This document shows, in pieces, positions 45,861 to 52,259 of a stretch of 52,259 nt of DNA. The stretch is taken from positions 1 to 52,259 of the forward strand of contig CAYPST010000020.1 of NCBI GenBank assembly GCA_964413425.1, in the 5' to 3' direction. The notes under the pieces were generated by a model that saw only the letters and a program-made list of their open reading frames with translations, ran no database searches and had not been told where the DNA came from. Every line of letters starts with the position of its first letter. Within the stretch, counting starts at the first letter, position 1. The stretch is from DATFLS01 sp964413425 (GTDB lineage: Bacteria > Fidelibacterota > JAANXI01). The translations under genes were made by a program, and so were the position numbers.

Positions 45861-46431
45861 ATTATGCGAACAATTTCGAAATCATCTGATTGATTACTGG
45901 GATGAACATGATTCGGTTCAATTGTTCATGGATGAGAGTGAACATTATGAGCGCTGTCCGGCGTGTCAGCAATATGTGGATGAATTTATCGAATCTATCA
46001 GCATCCTCGGGGAATCACGGGAGGTAACCCCTTCCCTGCCGAACTTCGATCGCCTGAGGGCGAATGTCTGGCAGCAGATCGATGAACGGCAGCACAGGCC
46101 GGCATTCCTCAGTGACATCTTGCGGCCGGTGATTCTTGCGCCTGTTTTCATTCTGTTTCTGGCACTGATTGTGTGGTGGGTAATACCGGAACATCCGGAA
46201 CAGGCGCAGGAGCTCGAGCTGGATGATGCCATGTATCTGTCGGCTATGCGAGAACTGGATCCTGTTTCGTTTCCTGACGAAATGGTGCAATCTGCTATTG
46301 ATGAGGATATGAGATACAGTGTGTATGAGTATCTTATGCAAAGCGGAAGCTATTCAGCCTTACAGGAAGTGTATGATTCCGAGGAGGAGTGGAACCGAAT
46401 TTTGCAATCCCTGGCAGAACAAAAGATGTAG
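45853..46431 (+). CDS. Zinc-finger (HC2-type) transmembrane anti-sigma factor
   Basis: Protein of 192 residues. An N-terminal cytoplasmic domain has the H-x3-C-x2-C motif (His31, Cys35, Cys38) with Cys5 nearby, as in ZAS-type anti-sigma factors. One membrane helix spans about 92-111, and the acidic C-terminal part is periplasmic. ATG 45853 is chosen because it lies within the sigma gene's last codons with GTGAG just before it; GTG 45844 is an alternative. It would hold the ECF factor inactive until released. Its periplasmic tail, rich in Asp/Glu, has no recognisable sensor fold. Confidence 0.85.
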   Translation: MRKLCEQFRNHLIDYWDEHDSVQLFMDESEHYERCPACQQYVDEFIESISILGESREVTPSLPNFDRLRANVWQQIDERQHRPAFLSDILRPVILAPVFILFLALIVWWVIPEHPEQAQELELDDAMYLSAMRELDPVSFPDEMVQSAIDEDMRYSVYEYLMQSGSYSALQEVYDSEEEWNRILQSLAEQKM

Positions 46432-46440
46432 GAGGTCTCT

Positions 46441-46989
46441 ATGAATAGAGGATTCATATCAGTAATAAGTCTGTGTACACTGGTGGTGCTGGTCATTACC
46501 AAACAAGCACAGGCACAGCCCCCTCCGCTGCCGGATTCGAACTGGCAGGACTGGAGATCGCCTCCGGGGATGGAATATCGCCGCCATATGGGGGAGGGAA
46601 ATCGATTGGAAATGCTGCGGATCTGGAAGATGACGGAATACCTGGAACTGGATGAAGACCAGGCGACCCGGTTTTTCCCGGCGTTGCAGCAACGCCGGCA
46701 GGAGATTCGGGCCGTGGATTCAACCGTCATCGCCCTGAGTAGAAGAATTATTCAACGTATTAACGAGGAAGACGTGACCCAGCAGCAAGTCAATCAATGG
46801 CGCCAGGAGTTGTTGAACTATCAGCAGGAAAAACTCCGACAGGAACAAAATTTCCTTGAATCATTGCCGAAATATCTGACTCCCAAACAACAGGCAAGAT
46901 ATCTGATCTTTGAGCGGCGATTTCAGCAGACGCTGATTGATCTCATTGAAAAAAGAGGGCGTTTTCAAAACTCAAGAGACAATAATTGA
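46441..46989 (+). CDS. Periplasmic Spy/CpxP-like helical protein 1
   Basis: Secreted protein of 182 residues. A signal peptide (cleavage near A-Q-A at about 25) is followed by an almost wholly helical, Gln/Arg/Glu-rich body. It contains two short E-D-Q / L-T-P-K-Q-Q segments like the LTxxQ motifs of Spy and CpxP. It is preceded by AGGAGGT nine bases after the anti-sigma stop, so it is translated from the same transcript. Members of this group act as ATP-independent chaperones or metal sensors. The assignment rests on composition, location and the weak motifs, so it is moderate. Confidence 0.68.
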   Translation: MNRGFISVISLCTLVVLVITKQAQAQPPPLPDSNWQDWRSPPGMEYRRHMGEGNRLEMLRIWKMTEYLELDEDQATRFFPALQQRRQEIRAVDSTVIALSRRIIQRINEEDVTQQQVNQWRQELLNYQQEKLRQEQNFLESLPKYLTPKQQARYLIFERRFQQTLIDLIEKRGRFQNSRDNN

Positions 46990-47140
46990 ATTCCTGCGCT
47001 GTTTCCGAAGAGCCGGGCTTGATGTGACATGAACATTTCGGCCGCTGCCGGAAACGTCTTGTTTTACAGGAGGTGTTACAGTTGTCAACATGGAATGAAT
47101 GATAACGGCGATCTGATTCAAAACAAAAGGAGTAGAGAAA

Positions 47141-47602
47141 ATGAGGAATACGAAGTATTTTTTGCTGTGCGTTATATTCGTGTTCTCCGTATTATCCGTC
47201 GGTCTCCAGGCTCAAATGCGGGGAGGGGCTATGGTAGCCATGAAAATGGAAGCGATTGACCTGACTGAAGAACAGCAAGACCAGTTGAAAGAAGCACAGA
47301 CGGCGCATGCCAGAGAAATGATTCAACTCCAGGCTGATGTGAAAGTAGCTCGCCTCGATCTGCAAAATCTGATCAAAGCGGGTGCTGCTCAATCGGAGAT
47401 TGAGCAGCAGGTGGAGAAGGTTTCGACTGCTCATGGGGCTCTTTTAAAGGCGGTTACCAATCATCAGGTAAAGGTCCGCGATATCCTGGGGGAGGAGAAA
47501 TTCAAACAATGGATGTCCATGCGTGGCCGTGGCTGGACAACGGGATTTCGGCGTGGCGACAGAGGATTTCAATTGAGACGCCACCAACCTCGTTGGAGGT
47601 AA
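47141..47602 (+). CDS. Periplasmic Spy/CpxP-like helical protein 2
   Basis: Secreted protein of 153 residues. The signal peptide ends near residue 24 (L-Q-A-Q), and the mature part is helical with the motif I-D-L-T-E-E-Q-Q-D-Q-L matching the Spy LTxxQ signature. A C-terminal Arg/Gly-rich tail is unusual. A 151-bp gap separates it from the first Spy-like gene. That gap holds a hairpin (TTTC-GGC...GCC-GGAAA near 47036-47055) and an unused AGGAGGTG at 47068-47075. The real ribosome site is AAAGGAG just before ATG 47141. Likely regulated with the ECF sigma factor. Confidence 0.72.
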   Translation: MRNTKYFLLCVIFVFSVLSVGLQAQMRGGAMVAMKMEAIDLTEEQQDQLKEAQTAHAREMIQLQADVKVARLDLQNLIKAGAAQSEIEQQVEKVSTAHGALLKAVTNHQVKVRDILGEEKFKQWMSMRGRGWTTGFRRGDRGFQLRRHQPRWR

Positions 47603-47641
47603 TACCTGAGATAATCGGGAGCACAGAAGGGCACGAATACC

Positions 47642-48511
47642 ATGAGCAAACCGGCAGACACTTTCCATCCGGATACGGAATCTCTCGAACAACGAATCAA
47701 AAGTGCTTTGGCAGAGGATATTGGAACGGGTGATATCACCGCCGGGAGTGTGGTAAAATATGATCACCATGCCAGAGCGGAAATTGTCACAAGACAACCG
47801 GGTGTGATTAGTGGAATTGAGATTGCGGAGATGGTGTTCCATCACCTGGAGCCCCGTGTGGATGTCCTGAAACAGACAACGGATGGTGCATGGATGGAGG
47901 CAGGGGAGACTCTCGTTGTGCTGGAAGGCAGCGGCAGCGTCATTTTGCAGGCGGAGCGGACCGCCTTGAATTTTCTGGGCAGGATGAGCGGAATCTCCAC
48001 ATTGACCAGACAATACGTCACAGCGGTTGAAGGAACCGGGGTTCGGATTCTGGATACCAGAAAAACGACCCCGTTATGGCGGGATATCGAGAAGTATGCG
48101 GTACGAATGGGCGGGGGCAGGAACCATCGCATGGGGCTCTATGATATGGTGCTTATTAAGGAAAATCATATTCGATGGGCGGGTGGCATTTCCGAAGCGG
48201 TGAAAAGGTCGGTTGACGCTCTCCGGCAGAAACGGCAGACCACTGCAATTGAGGTGGAAGTGCGGGACCTGGAAGAACTGGATGAGGTGCTGGCCTTCGA
48301 TGTGGACCGGGTACTGCTGGATAATATGACTCCGGAAGAAGTGAGAACCGCCGTACAAAAGACAGAGGGAGAAGTGGAACTGGAAGTCTCAGGAGGGATT
48401 ACCCTGGAAAATGTTCGTCCCTATGCCGAAACCGGAGTGAATGACATCTCTGTCGGGGCGCTCACGCATTCAGCCGGGACGTTTGACGTGTCTCTGCTAT
48501 TCCACTCCTGA
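47642..48511 (+). CDS. nadC: Nicotinate-nucleotide pyrophosphorylase (carboxylating)
   Basis: Quinolinate phosphoribosyltransferase of 289 residues, which makes nicotinate mononucleotide from quinolinate and PRPP in NAD synthesis. Family motifs include G-D-I-T near residue 31, T-R-K-T-T-P near 140-145, G-G-G-R-N-H-R, K-E-N-H-I, V-E-V-R-D-L-E-E-L, L-D-N-M and S-G-G-I. The length matches the family. AGAAGG at 47625-47630 precedes the start. It lies 39 bp after the Spy-like gene, apparently by chance. No nadA or nadB is present. Its end is convergent with the Csd4-like gene. Confidence 0.95.
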   Translation: MSKPADTFHPDTESLEQRIKSALAEDIGTGDITAGSVVKYDHHARAEIVTRQPGVISGIEIAEMVFHHLEPRVDVLKQTTDGAWMEAGETLVVLEGSGSVILQAERTALNFLGRMSGISTLTRQYVTAVEGTGVRILDTRKTTPLWRDIEKYAVRMGGGRNHRMGLYDMVLIKENHIRWAGGISEAVKRSVDALRQKRQTTAIEVEVRDLEELDEVLAFDVDRVLLDNMTPEEVRTAVQKTEGEVELEVSGGITLENVRPYAETGVNDISVGALTHSAGTFDVSLLFHS

Positions 48512-48527
48512 ATGTGGTGTGATCTTT

Positions 48528-48539
48528 ACGAGTACTCGT
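48528..48539. repeat. 12-bp palindrome in a convergent junction
   Basis: ACGAGTACTCGT is a perfect 12-bp palindrome in the 40-bp gap between the convergent nadC and Csd4-like genes. With no loop and no T-run it is not a convincing terminator. Confidence 0.4.
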
Positions 48540-48551
48540 CGGGTGCGAAGG

Positions 48552-49988
48552 TCAGTTCAAAGAAAGATATGCTTGTGAAACGATACGGTCACCTTTTTTC
48601 ACGATGATAGGATAGATATTCCCTTCTCCGTGGAGCGAGTATTTTTTCCAATCCAGCCGGGCGGTATTAATAAGATAATTCCTGTCTTCCCCGACATTGT
48701 AAATGCCGGGCGGAACGAAGCCTTTGAGATTTACCTGAAAATCCGAACCATGACTTTCCTCAAACAGCACATTGATTATTTTGACCTGGTCACCGCGATT
48801 CACCTCCAGAGTTTGATTATGGAGAATCGCCTCTTTGTGTCCGTTGACCTCGAAGATATACGTCATCAACTCATACTGGACCTGATCCACGGCAATATTC
48901 ACCTCGCCGATAGAGGCATTGTCTTTCCTGGCGGTAATAGTGGTTGAGTTGTGTACTCTCATCGGGGTCTGAAAATCATTGTCGTCCCCGACTCCATGGA
49001 TATCACAGCTGAGTCCCCGGGGATAATTCGATTCGATGTGATGCACGGTGACCACATCGCCGGCATTCACGTGGATGGTTTGCCCTGGCCGGGCTACCTG
49101 CATAGGGCTGTTGTTAATTGAAATGAGCATATAGATCAGCTTGGGAGATTCGTATAAAATAGCGGGGTGCTCCGGTTCGATATTGATCAGTTTGAGGAAT
49201 TCGTTGATGGCGTAATTGTGGTAACGGATTTTCAGTTCCAGGCTGGGCAAGTTTTTCGACGTTTCAATACCAAATGCCGGAATGCCATAGGTTGTAAGGG
49301 CAAAACAAGTTGCTGACTGGCGTTGTTCCGGGTGATTCGTGTCCCGAGCCAGAGTTCTGGTATTCATGAAGTGATATAAATGTTCCTGCACGGAGACCTT
49401 CTTATTCATTTTTTCTATCACCGTGCTGGCCATCTGTTCAAGGTGTATGGTATCTCCCTGAAATTCGTAGACGCTGGCATCCGCAATGATGGATTGCCCG
49501 AATCGTTCCGGGTTGTGCATGTCGTCAATCCAGGTAGGCCGGTAATACCCCCACCCATCATGCAGATTGAGAAACAGATCGGCCTCGCCCATCAACTGCT
49601 TGATGATTTGCACGATTCGGTCGTCCATATCTTTGGGACTGTCGTTATCGAATTTCCGGTTCATATCACCGTTTACACCGCGTTTATTGCGGATAATCGA
49701 CTGAAAATTGGCGCGGGGTACCACAATGAGGTTTCCTTTTTCCAGCACCAGATTGGGATAGAGGTCAGCAGAAAGGAATCCACCCGGTTCATCTCCCTGA
49801 ATACCTCCGAGAATAAACGCGGTGTTGCCGTCAAATCGTCCATACAATTTATAGACATTCAGTTCATTGGGAGTATTCTCAAAGTACACCTTATGCTCTC
49901 GATAGGGCCGGCTTTCCTTTTGATTTCCCAGGAGACTTACCGGAAGAAAGAGCCCCACCACGATATATATAAAGAGTTTATTCACCAC
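48552..49988 (-). CDS. Csd4/Pgp1-like DL-carboxypeptidase (M99-type)
   Basis: Secreted metallopeptidase of 478 residues with a signal peptide (about 1-21). In the catalytic domain the motif G-G-I-Q-G-D-E puts Gln64 and Glu67 where other M14 enzymes have His and Glu; His143 (N-L-H-D-G-W) and Glu242 (G-I-E-T-S) follow. The unusual glutamine zinc ligand and these spacings fit Csd4 of Helicobacter pylori, which trims peptidoglycan tripeptides to dipeptides and sets helical shape. Two beta-rich domains follow (about 270-478), including N-Y-P-R-G-L-S-x-D, as in Csd4. Translation starts at tandem GTG codons (49988 or 49985) inside the end of the Csd6-like gene. Confidence 0.82.
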   Translation of the reverse strand: MVNKLFIYIVVGLFLPVSLLGNQKESRPYREHKVYFENTPNELNVYKLYGRFDGNTAFILGGIQGDEPGGFLSADLYPNLVLEKGNLIVVPRANFQSIIRNKRGVNGDMNRKFDNDSPKDMDDRIVQIIKQLMGEADLFLNLHDGWGYYRPTWIDDMHNPERFGQSIIADASVYEFQGDTIHLEQMASTVIEKMNKKVSVQEHLYHFMNTRTLARDTNHPEQRQSATCFALTTYGIPAFGIETSKNLPSLELKIRYHNYAINEFLKLINIEPEHPAILYESPKLIYMLISINNSPMQVARPGQTIHVNAGDVVTVHHIESNYPRGLSCDIHGVGDDNDFQTPMRVHNSTTITARKDNASIGEVNIAVDQVQYELMTYIFEVNGHKEAILHNQTLEVNRGDQVKIINVLFEESHGSDFQVNLKGFVPPGIYNVGEDRNYLINTARLDWKKYSLHGEGNIYPIIVKKGDRIVSQAYLSLN

Positions 49989-51234
49989 CGGAGAGTGCCC
50001 GCCATGTTTCGTTTACAATGTGCATCTCACCCGGTTTGCCCTGTACAACAAGGGTTTTCCGGCCGAAATCGCTGTAGCCGCCCGAACTGTAGGCCTGATT
50101 GAATGACACTTCCCAGACCAGCTTTTCCGTCGAACGAAAACTGAGGTCCGACACATTGACCCGAATATCTTTACTCTGCTCGAAAATCTCCTGCTTGTAT
50201 TCGTACCATCCCCGGCGATTATATTCCTCCGATTGGAATTCAGGATGATAGAGAGCAATATAGGCATCGATATCTTTTGATTCCCAGGCCTGTTCCCAGG
50301 TACGGACAAAATCGGTGAGGAACTGCTTGGTATACATCGTTTTCTGCAGGGGCGTATAATCCTCGGTAACTATACGCCAATCGTTGTGTCTGGAAACGAG
50401 TGTCAATCGCTTTGTACCCCTACTATAGAAATTGGGGCAGACATAAGATTGCGTGAACAGCAGATGCGCTTCCCTCTTGGAATACAGTAAAATAATATCA
50501 TCCACCTGGACGGATTTCCAATCATACACACTTTCGAGGTACGTCTTTTTCTCTTTAAATTCCCGGTAATTTAAACTGCCGTCATCATATAACGGAGAGT
50601 AGTAATTGAAGTATGTCAGGGTATCACCCGTTTCCCAGGCCCGTGCCCAGGTGTCCAGTTTGCGCTTCCAATAATCTCCCAGAAGATGATATTCCTGCTC
50701 ACCGAACGTTCGCAGGCTATCATTGATAATAATAGGGGTTTCATACGACGTAACATACGTTAACAGATTTAATACGTTTCCGTTGTCCAGGGAAACACAA
50801 CCTTCGGTCTGAAAGTCTTGTATTTTTTCATCACGACCATGTATCCAGATATTGGACCCGGTTTTGTTCAACAACCGATCCACCTTATTCGGATAATTCA
50901 GCACCAGAGCAAGCGGACCGTATTTCGAAGGCAGGCGCTCTCCGGAGATGGAGCTCACAATGTAGTATATTCCTTCAGGCGTTTTTAAATCGCCTTCTTT
51001 TTGTTTGTCTCCATTGTTCTTTCCCGTGGTAACACGATAAGTCTTTATTAGGTCAAGATGTCCGGGAGCTGAGCTTCTCACCACAAATAACTGCTGGCGG
51101 GCCTTATCCACAAGAACGATATTCTCCGTCGAATCCGCAGAGATATTAATAACAGCACCAAACTGAGATGGTGTAGCTGAAAAGAGTACATGAGCACTAC
51201 ACACTGTGATGAAAATAACTACATACCGTTTCAT
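49978..51234 (-). CDS. Csd6/Pgp2-like L,D-carboxypeptidase (YkuD fold) with two NTF2-like domains
   Basis: Secreted protein of 418 residues. A signal peptide is followed by a YkuD domain with H-G at 132-133 and the catalytic T-E-G-C-V-S-L (Cys146). The residue after Cys-Val is Ser, not the Arg of canonical L,D-transpeptidases, which fits the hydrolytic YafK/Csd6 branch. Two NTF2/SnoaL-like domains follow (about 181-292 and 302-415), each opening with a W-x-x-A-W-E motif; Csd6 has one. Csd6 cuts peptidoglycan tetrapeptides to tripeptides, giving the substrate of Csd4, and here the two genes overlap by 11 bp. No good ribosome site precedes ATG 51234. Confidence 0.8.
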   Translation of the reverse strand: MKRYVVIFITVCSAHVLFSATPSQFGAVINISADSTENIVLVDKARQQLFVVRSSAPGHLDLIKTYRVTTGKNNGDKQKEGDLKTPEGIYYIVSSISGERLPSKYGPLALVLNYPNKVDRLLNKTGSNIWIHGRDEKIQDFQTEGCVSLDNGNVLNLLTYVTSYETPIIINDSLRTFGEQEYHLLGDYWKRKLDTWARAWETGDTLTYFNYYSPLYDDGSLNYREFKEKKTYLESVYDWKSVQVDDIILLYSKREAHLLFTQSYVCPNFYSRGTKRLTLVSRHNDWRIVTEDYTPLQKTMYTKQFLTDFVRTWEQAWESKDIDAYIALYHPEFQSEEYNRRGWYEYKQEIFEQSKDIRVNVSDLSFRSTEKLVWEVSFNQAYSSGGYSDFGRKTLVVQGKPGEMHIVNETWRALSGGE

Positions 51235-51395
51235 GGCAATTTATCAAATTATTAAAGAAGGTTTCCCGTTTACACCTGTAATCTATATAAAAAGTGTGTA
51301 AAAAATAATATGATATATACAGTATGGAAAGTTAAAAATTGCACTCTTTCATTTAATCTGCATAATTTATAACCCTGAGCACACCGGTACGTAGA

Positions 51396-51424
51396 TTGAC
51401 CCCGTGGAATATGGTGTTTATGGT
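51396..51424 (+). promoter_or_regulatory. Predicted promoter of the HAD phosphatase gene
   Basis: TTGACC (51396-51401) and TATGGT (51419-51424) are 17 bp apart, with five and four of six consensus matches. It lies between the divergent Csd6-like and phosphatase genes, leaving a leader of about 85 bases. Confidence 0.33.
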
Positions 51425-51515
51425 ATGAACCGGAAGAAGAAAATCCTAATACGACCAGAGATTCCAGCTCCAGTTGTTGCATTTCAGGACGTACCGGAAT
51501 AAATTTACACAGCTT

Positions 51516-52241
51516 ATGAATAATGCCAATTTCACCTCGATACTTTTCGACTTTGACGGCACGCTCTCTGCAATTGACGGGATGGAGTTTTTAGCGGACT
51601 TGAAGGGGCTTTCGGACAAAGTTGGTTCCCTGGCGATACGACATAAAAATACTTTTTCGGTCTCTTCGGACTTGTATCGGCAACGGTTGGACTGTCTTCG
51701 TCCCCATACCATTGATATCGAACACCTCATTGAGGCATACAAACGCAATCTTCTGCCGGGTGTGGAACGAACATTTCATCACTTACATCAACTGAAAAAG
51801 CACATCTACATCATCAGTGGAGGAATAAAGAATGCGTTAATTCCCATGGGAGAGTTATTGGGTATCAGTGCCGACAACATTTTCGCGGTGGAACTCTATT
51901 TCGATTCTCATGGTAATATGATCGGTTTTGACGAGGAATCTCCCTTAACCGACGTTCAGGGAAAAAGGCGCCTGATCGCCTCTCTGCCATTGCCGCGACC
52001 GAGCGTATTTATTGGTGACGGGATCAATGACCTGGCCGCCGGAGATGTGGTAGACCGGTTTATCGGGTTTGGCGGCGCTGAATACCGACCGCTGATTGAA
52101 GAGCAATGCGAGTGGTACATCCGCCAGCAGGATATCACCACCGTATTGCCCGCCATATTGACACAAGAAGAGATGACGGAACTTCGGGAGAACAAAATAA
52201 ACCAATTATTACAACCCAAATTGAGCGATTTATTTCCATAA
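51516..52241 (+). CDS. HAD-family phosphatase, SerB-like
   Basis: Cytoplasmic phosphatase of 241 residues. The nucleophile motif F-D-F-D-G-T has Asp12 and Asp14; I-S-G-G is motif II and G-D-G-I-N-D (from residue 167) is motif IV, typical of phosphoserine phosphatase-like enzymes. The exact substrate is uncertain. ATG 51516 is chosen, although the ribosome site is weak and TTG 51474 is possible. The last ten codons and the stop are encoded by the 46-bp palindromic repeat (52210-52255), so the C-terminal Q-P-K-L-S-D-L-F-P was probably supplied by the repeat. Confidence 0.8.
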   Translation: MNNANFTSILFDFDGTLSAIDGMEFLADLKGLSDKVGSLAIRHKNTFSVSSDLYRQRLDCLRPHTIDIEHLIEAYKRNLLPGVERTFHHLHQLKKHIYIISGGIKNALIPMGELLGISADNIFAVELYFDSHGNMIGFDEESPLTDVQGKRRLIASLPLPRPSVFIGDGINDLAAGDVVDRFIGFGGAEYRPLIEEQCEWYIRQQDITTVLPAILTQEEMTELRENKINQLLQPKLSDLFP

Positions 52242-52255
52242 ATCGCTCAATCGAC
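52210..52255. repeat. 46-bp palindromic repeat, copy 2, overlapping a stop codon
   Basis: Identical to 36276-36321. The 13-bp inverted repeat (52221-52233 and 52238-52250) flanks TTCC. The TAA of the HAD phosphatase lies at 52239-52241, inside the 3' arm. The element therefore covers both the end of the gene and the spacer behind it. Confidence 0.9.
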
Positions 52256-52259
52256 AAAG

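Noticed and set aside
47029..47259. Short frame overlapping the second Spy-like gene
   Set aside because: It runs through the true ribosome site and start of the Spy-like gene, and no domain is visible.
49380..50102. Plus-strand open frame spanning the Csd4/Csd6 junction
   Set aside because: Antisense to two genes with intact catalytic motifs; no ribosome site.

Overview
The window reads as an ordinary chromosomal segment of a free-living, diderm (Gram-negative-type) heterotrophic bacterium. Two membranes are implied by TamB, an Omp85-family barrel, a LolD-type ATPase, several lipoproteins and periplasmic Spy-like proteins. A MoxR/DUF58 operon joined to a Gld-like ABC exporter, together with ClpB/ClpC and TamB, recalls lineages of the broad FCB assemblage (Calditrichota/KSB1/Neomarinimicrobiota-like). 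Good Shine-Dalgarno sites and several TTGA..-17-TA...T promoters argue against a typical Bacteroidota member. This placement is an inference and could be wrong. I saw no rRNA, tRNA, CRISPR array, transposase or phage gene.

Layout. (1) 10-4367: Gfo/Idh/MocA oxidoreductase, class I CoA-transferase, enoyl-CoA hydratase and an SDR dehydrogenase; substrate unknown. (2) 4744-11713: hexuronate catabolism, with glucuronate isomerase UxaC, a TRAP importer (DctP, DctQ, DctM), tagaturonate epimerase UxaE and an SDR-type fructuronate reductase. Together these would import glucuronate and galacturonate and funnel both to D-mannonate. (3) 12187-26415: proteostasis and envelope assembly, with LolD, ClpC, DnaK, TamB, a TamA/BamA-like barrel and ClpB. 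(4) 26544-36081: a long co-directional run of TPR lipoprotein, MoxR ATPase, DUF58, BatD-like protein, Gld-type ABC ATPase/permease/auxiliary protein, DUF4340 and HtpX. (5) 36661-45148: AddB and AddA recombination nuclease-helicases, separated by an opposite-strand gene that fuses a phytol/dolichol-kinase-like domain to a DUF92 domain. (6) 45324-48511: ECF sigma factor, zinc-finger anti-sigma factor, two Spy/CpxP-like periplasmic proteins and NadC. (7) 48552-51234, minus strand: two overlapping peptidoglycan-trimming genes that match the helical-shape pair Csd6/Csd4 (Pgp2/Pgp1). (8) 51516-52241: a SerB-like HAD phosphatase.

The most notable non-coding signals are four. A 46-bp repeat with a perfect 13-bp palindrome occurs identically at 36276-36321 and 52210-52255, and the second copy encodes the C-terminus and stop codon of the last gene. 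The 36.1-36.6 kb gap is packed with hairpins. A candidate three-stem leader RNA lies ahead of tamB at 17839-17906. A 10-bp-stem palindrome sits directly upstream of the sigma-factor start. All functional statements rest on reading motifs by eye; no database search or folding was run.
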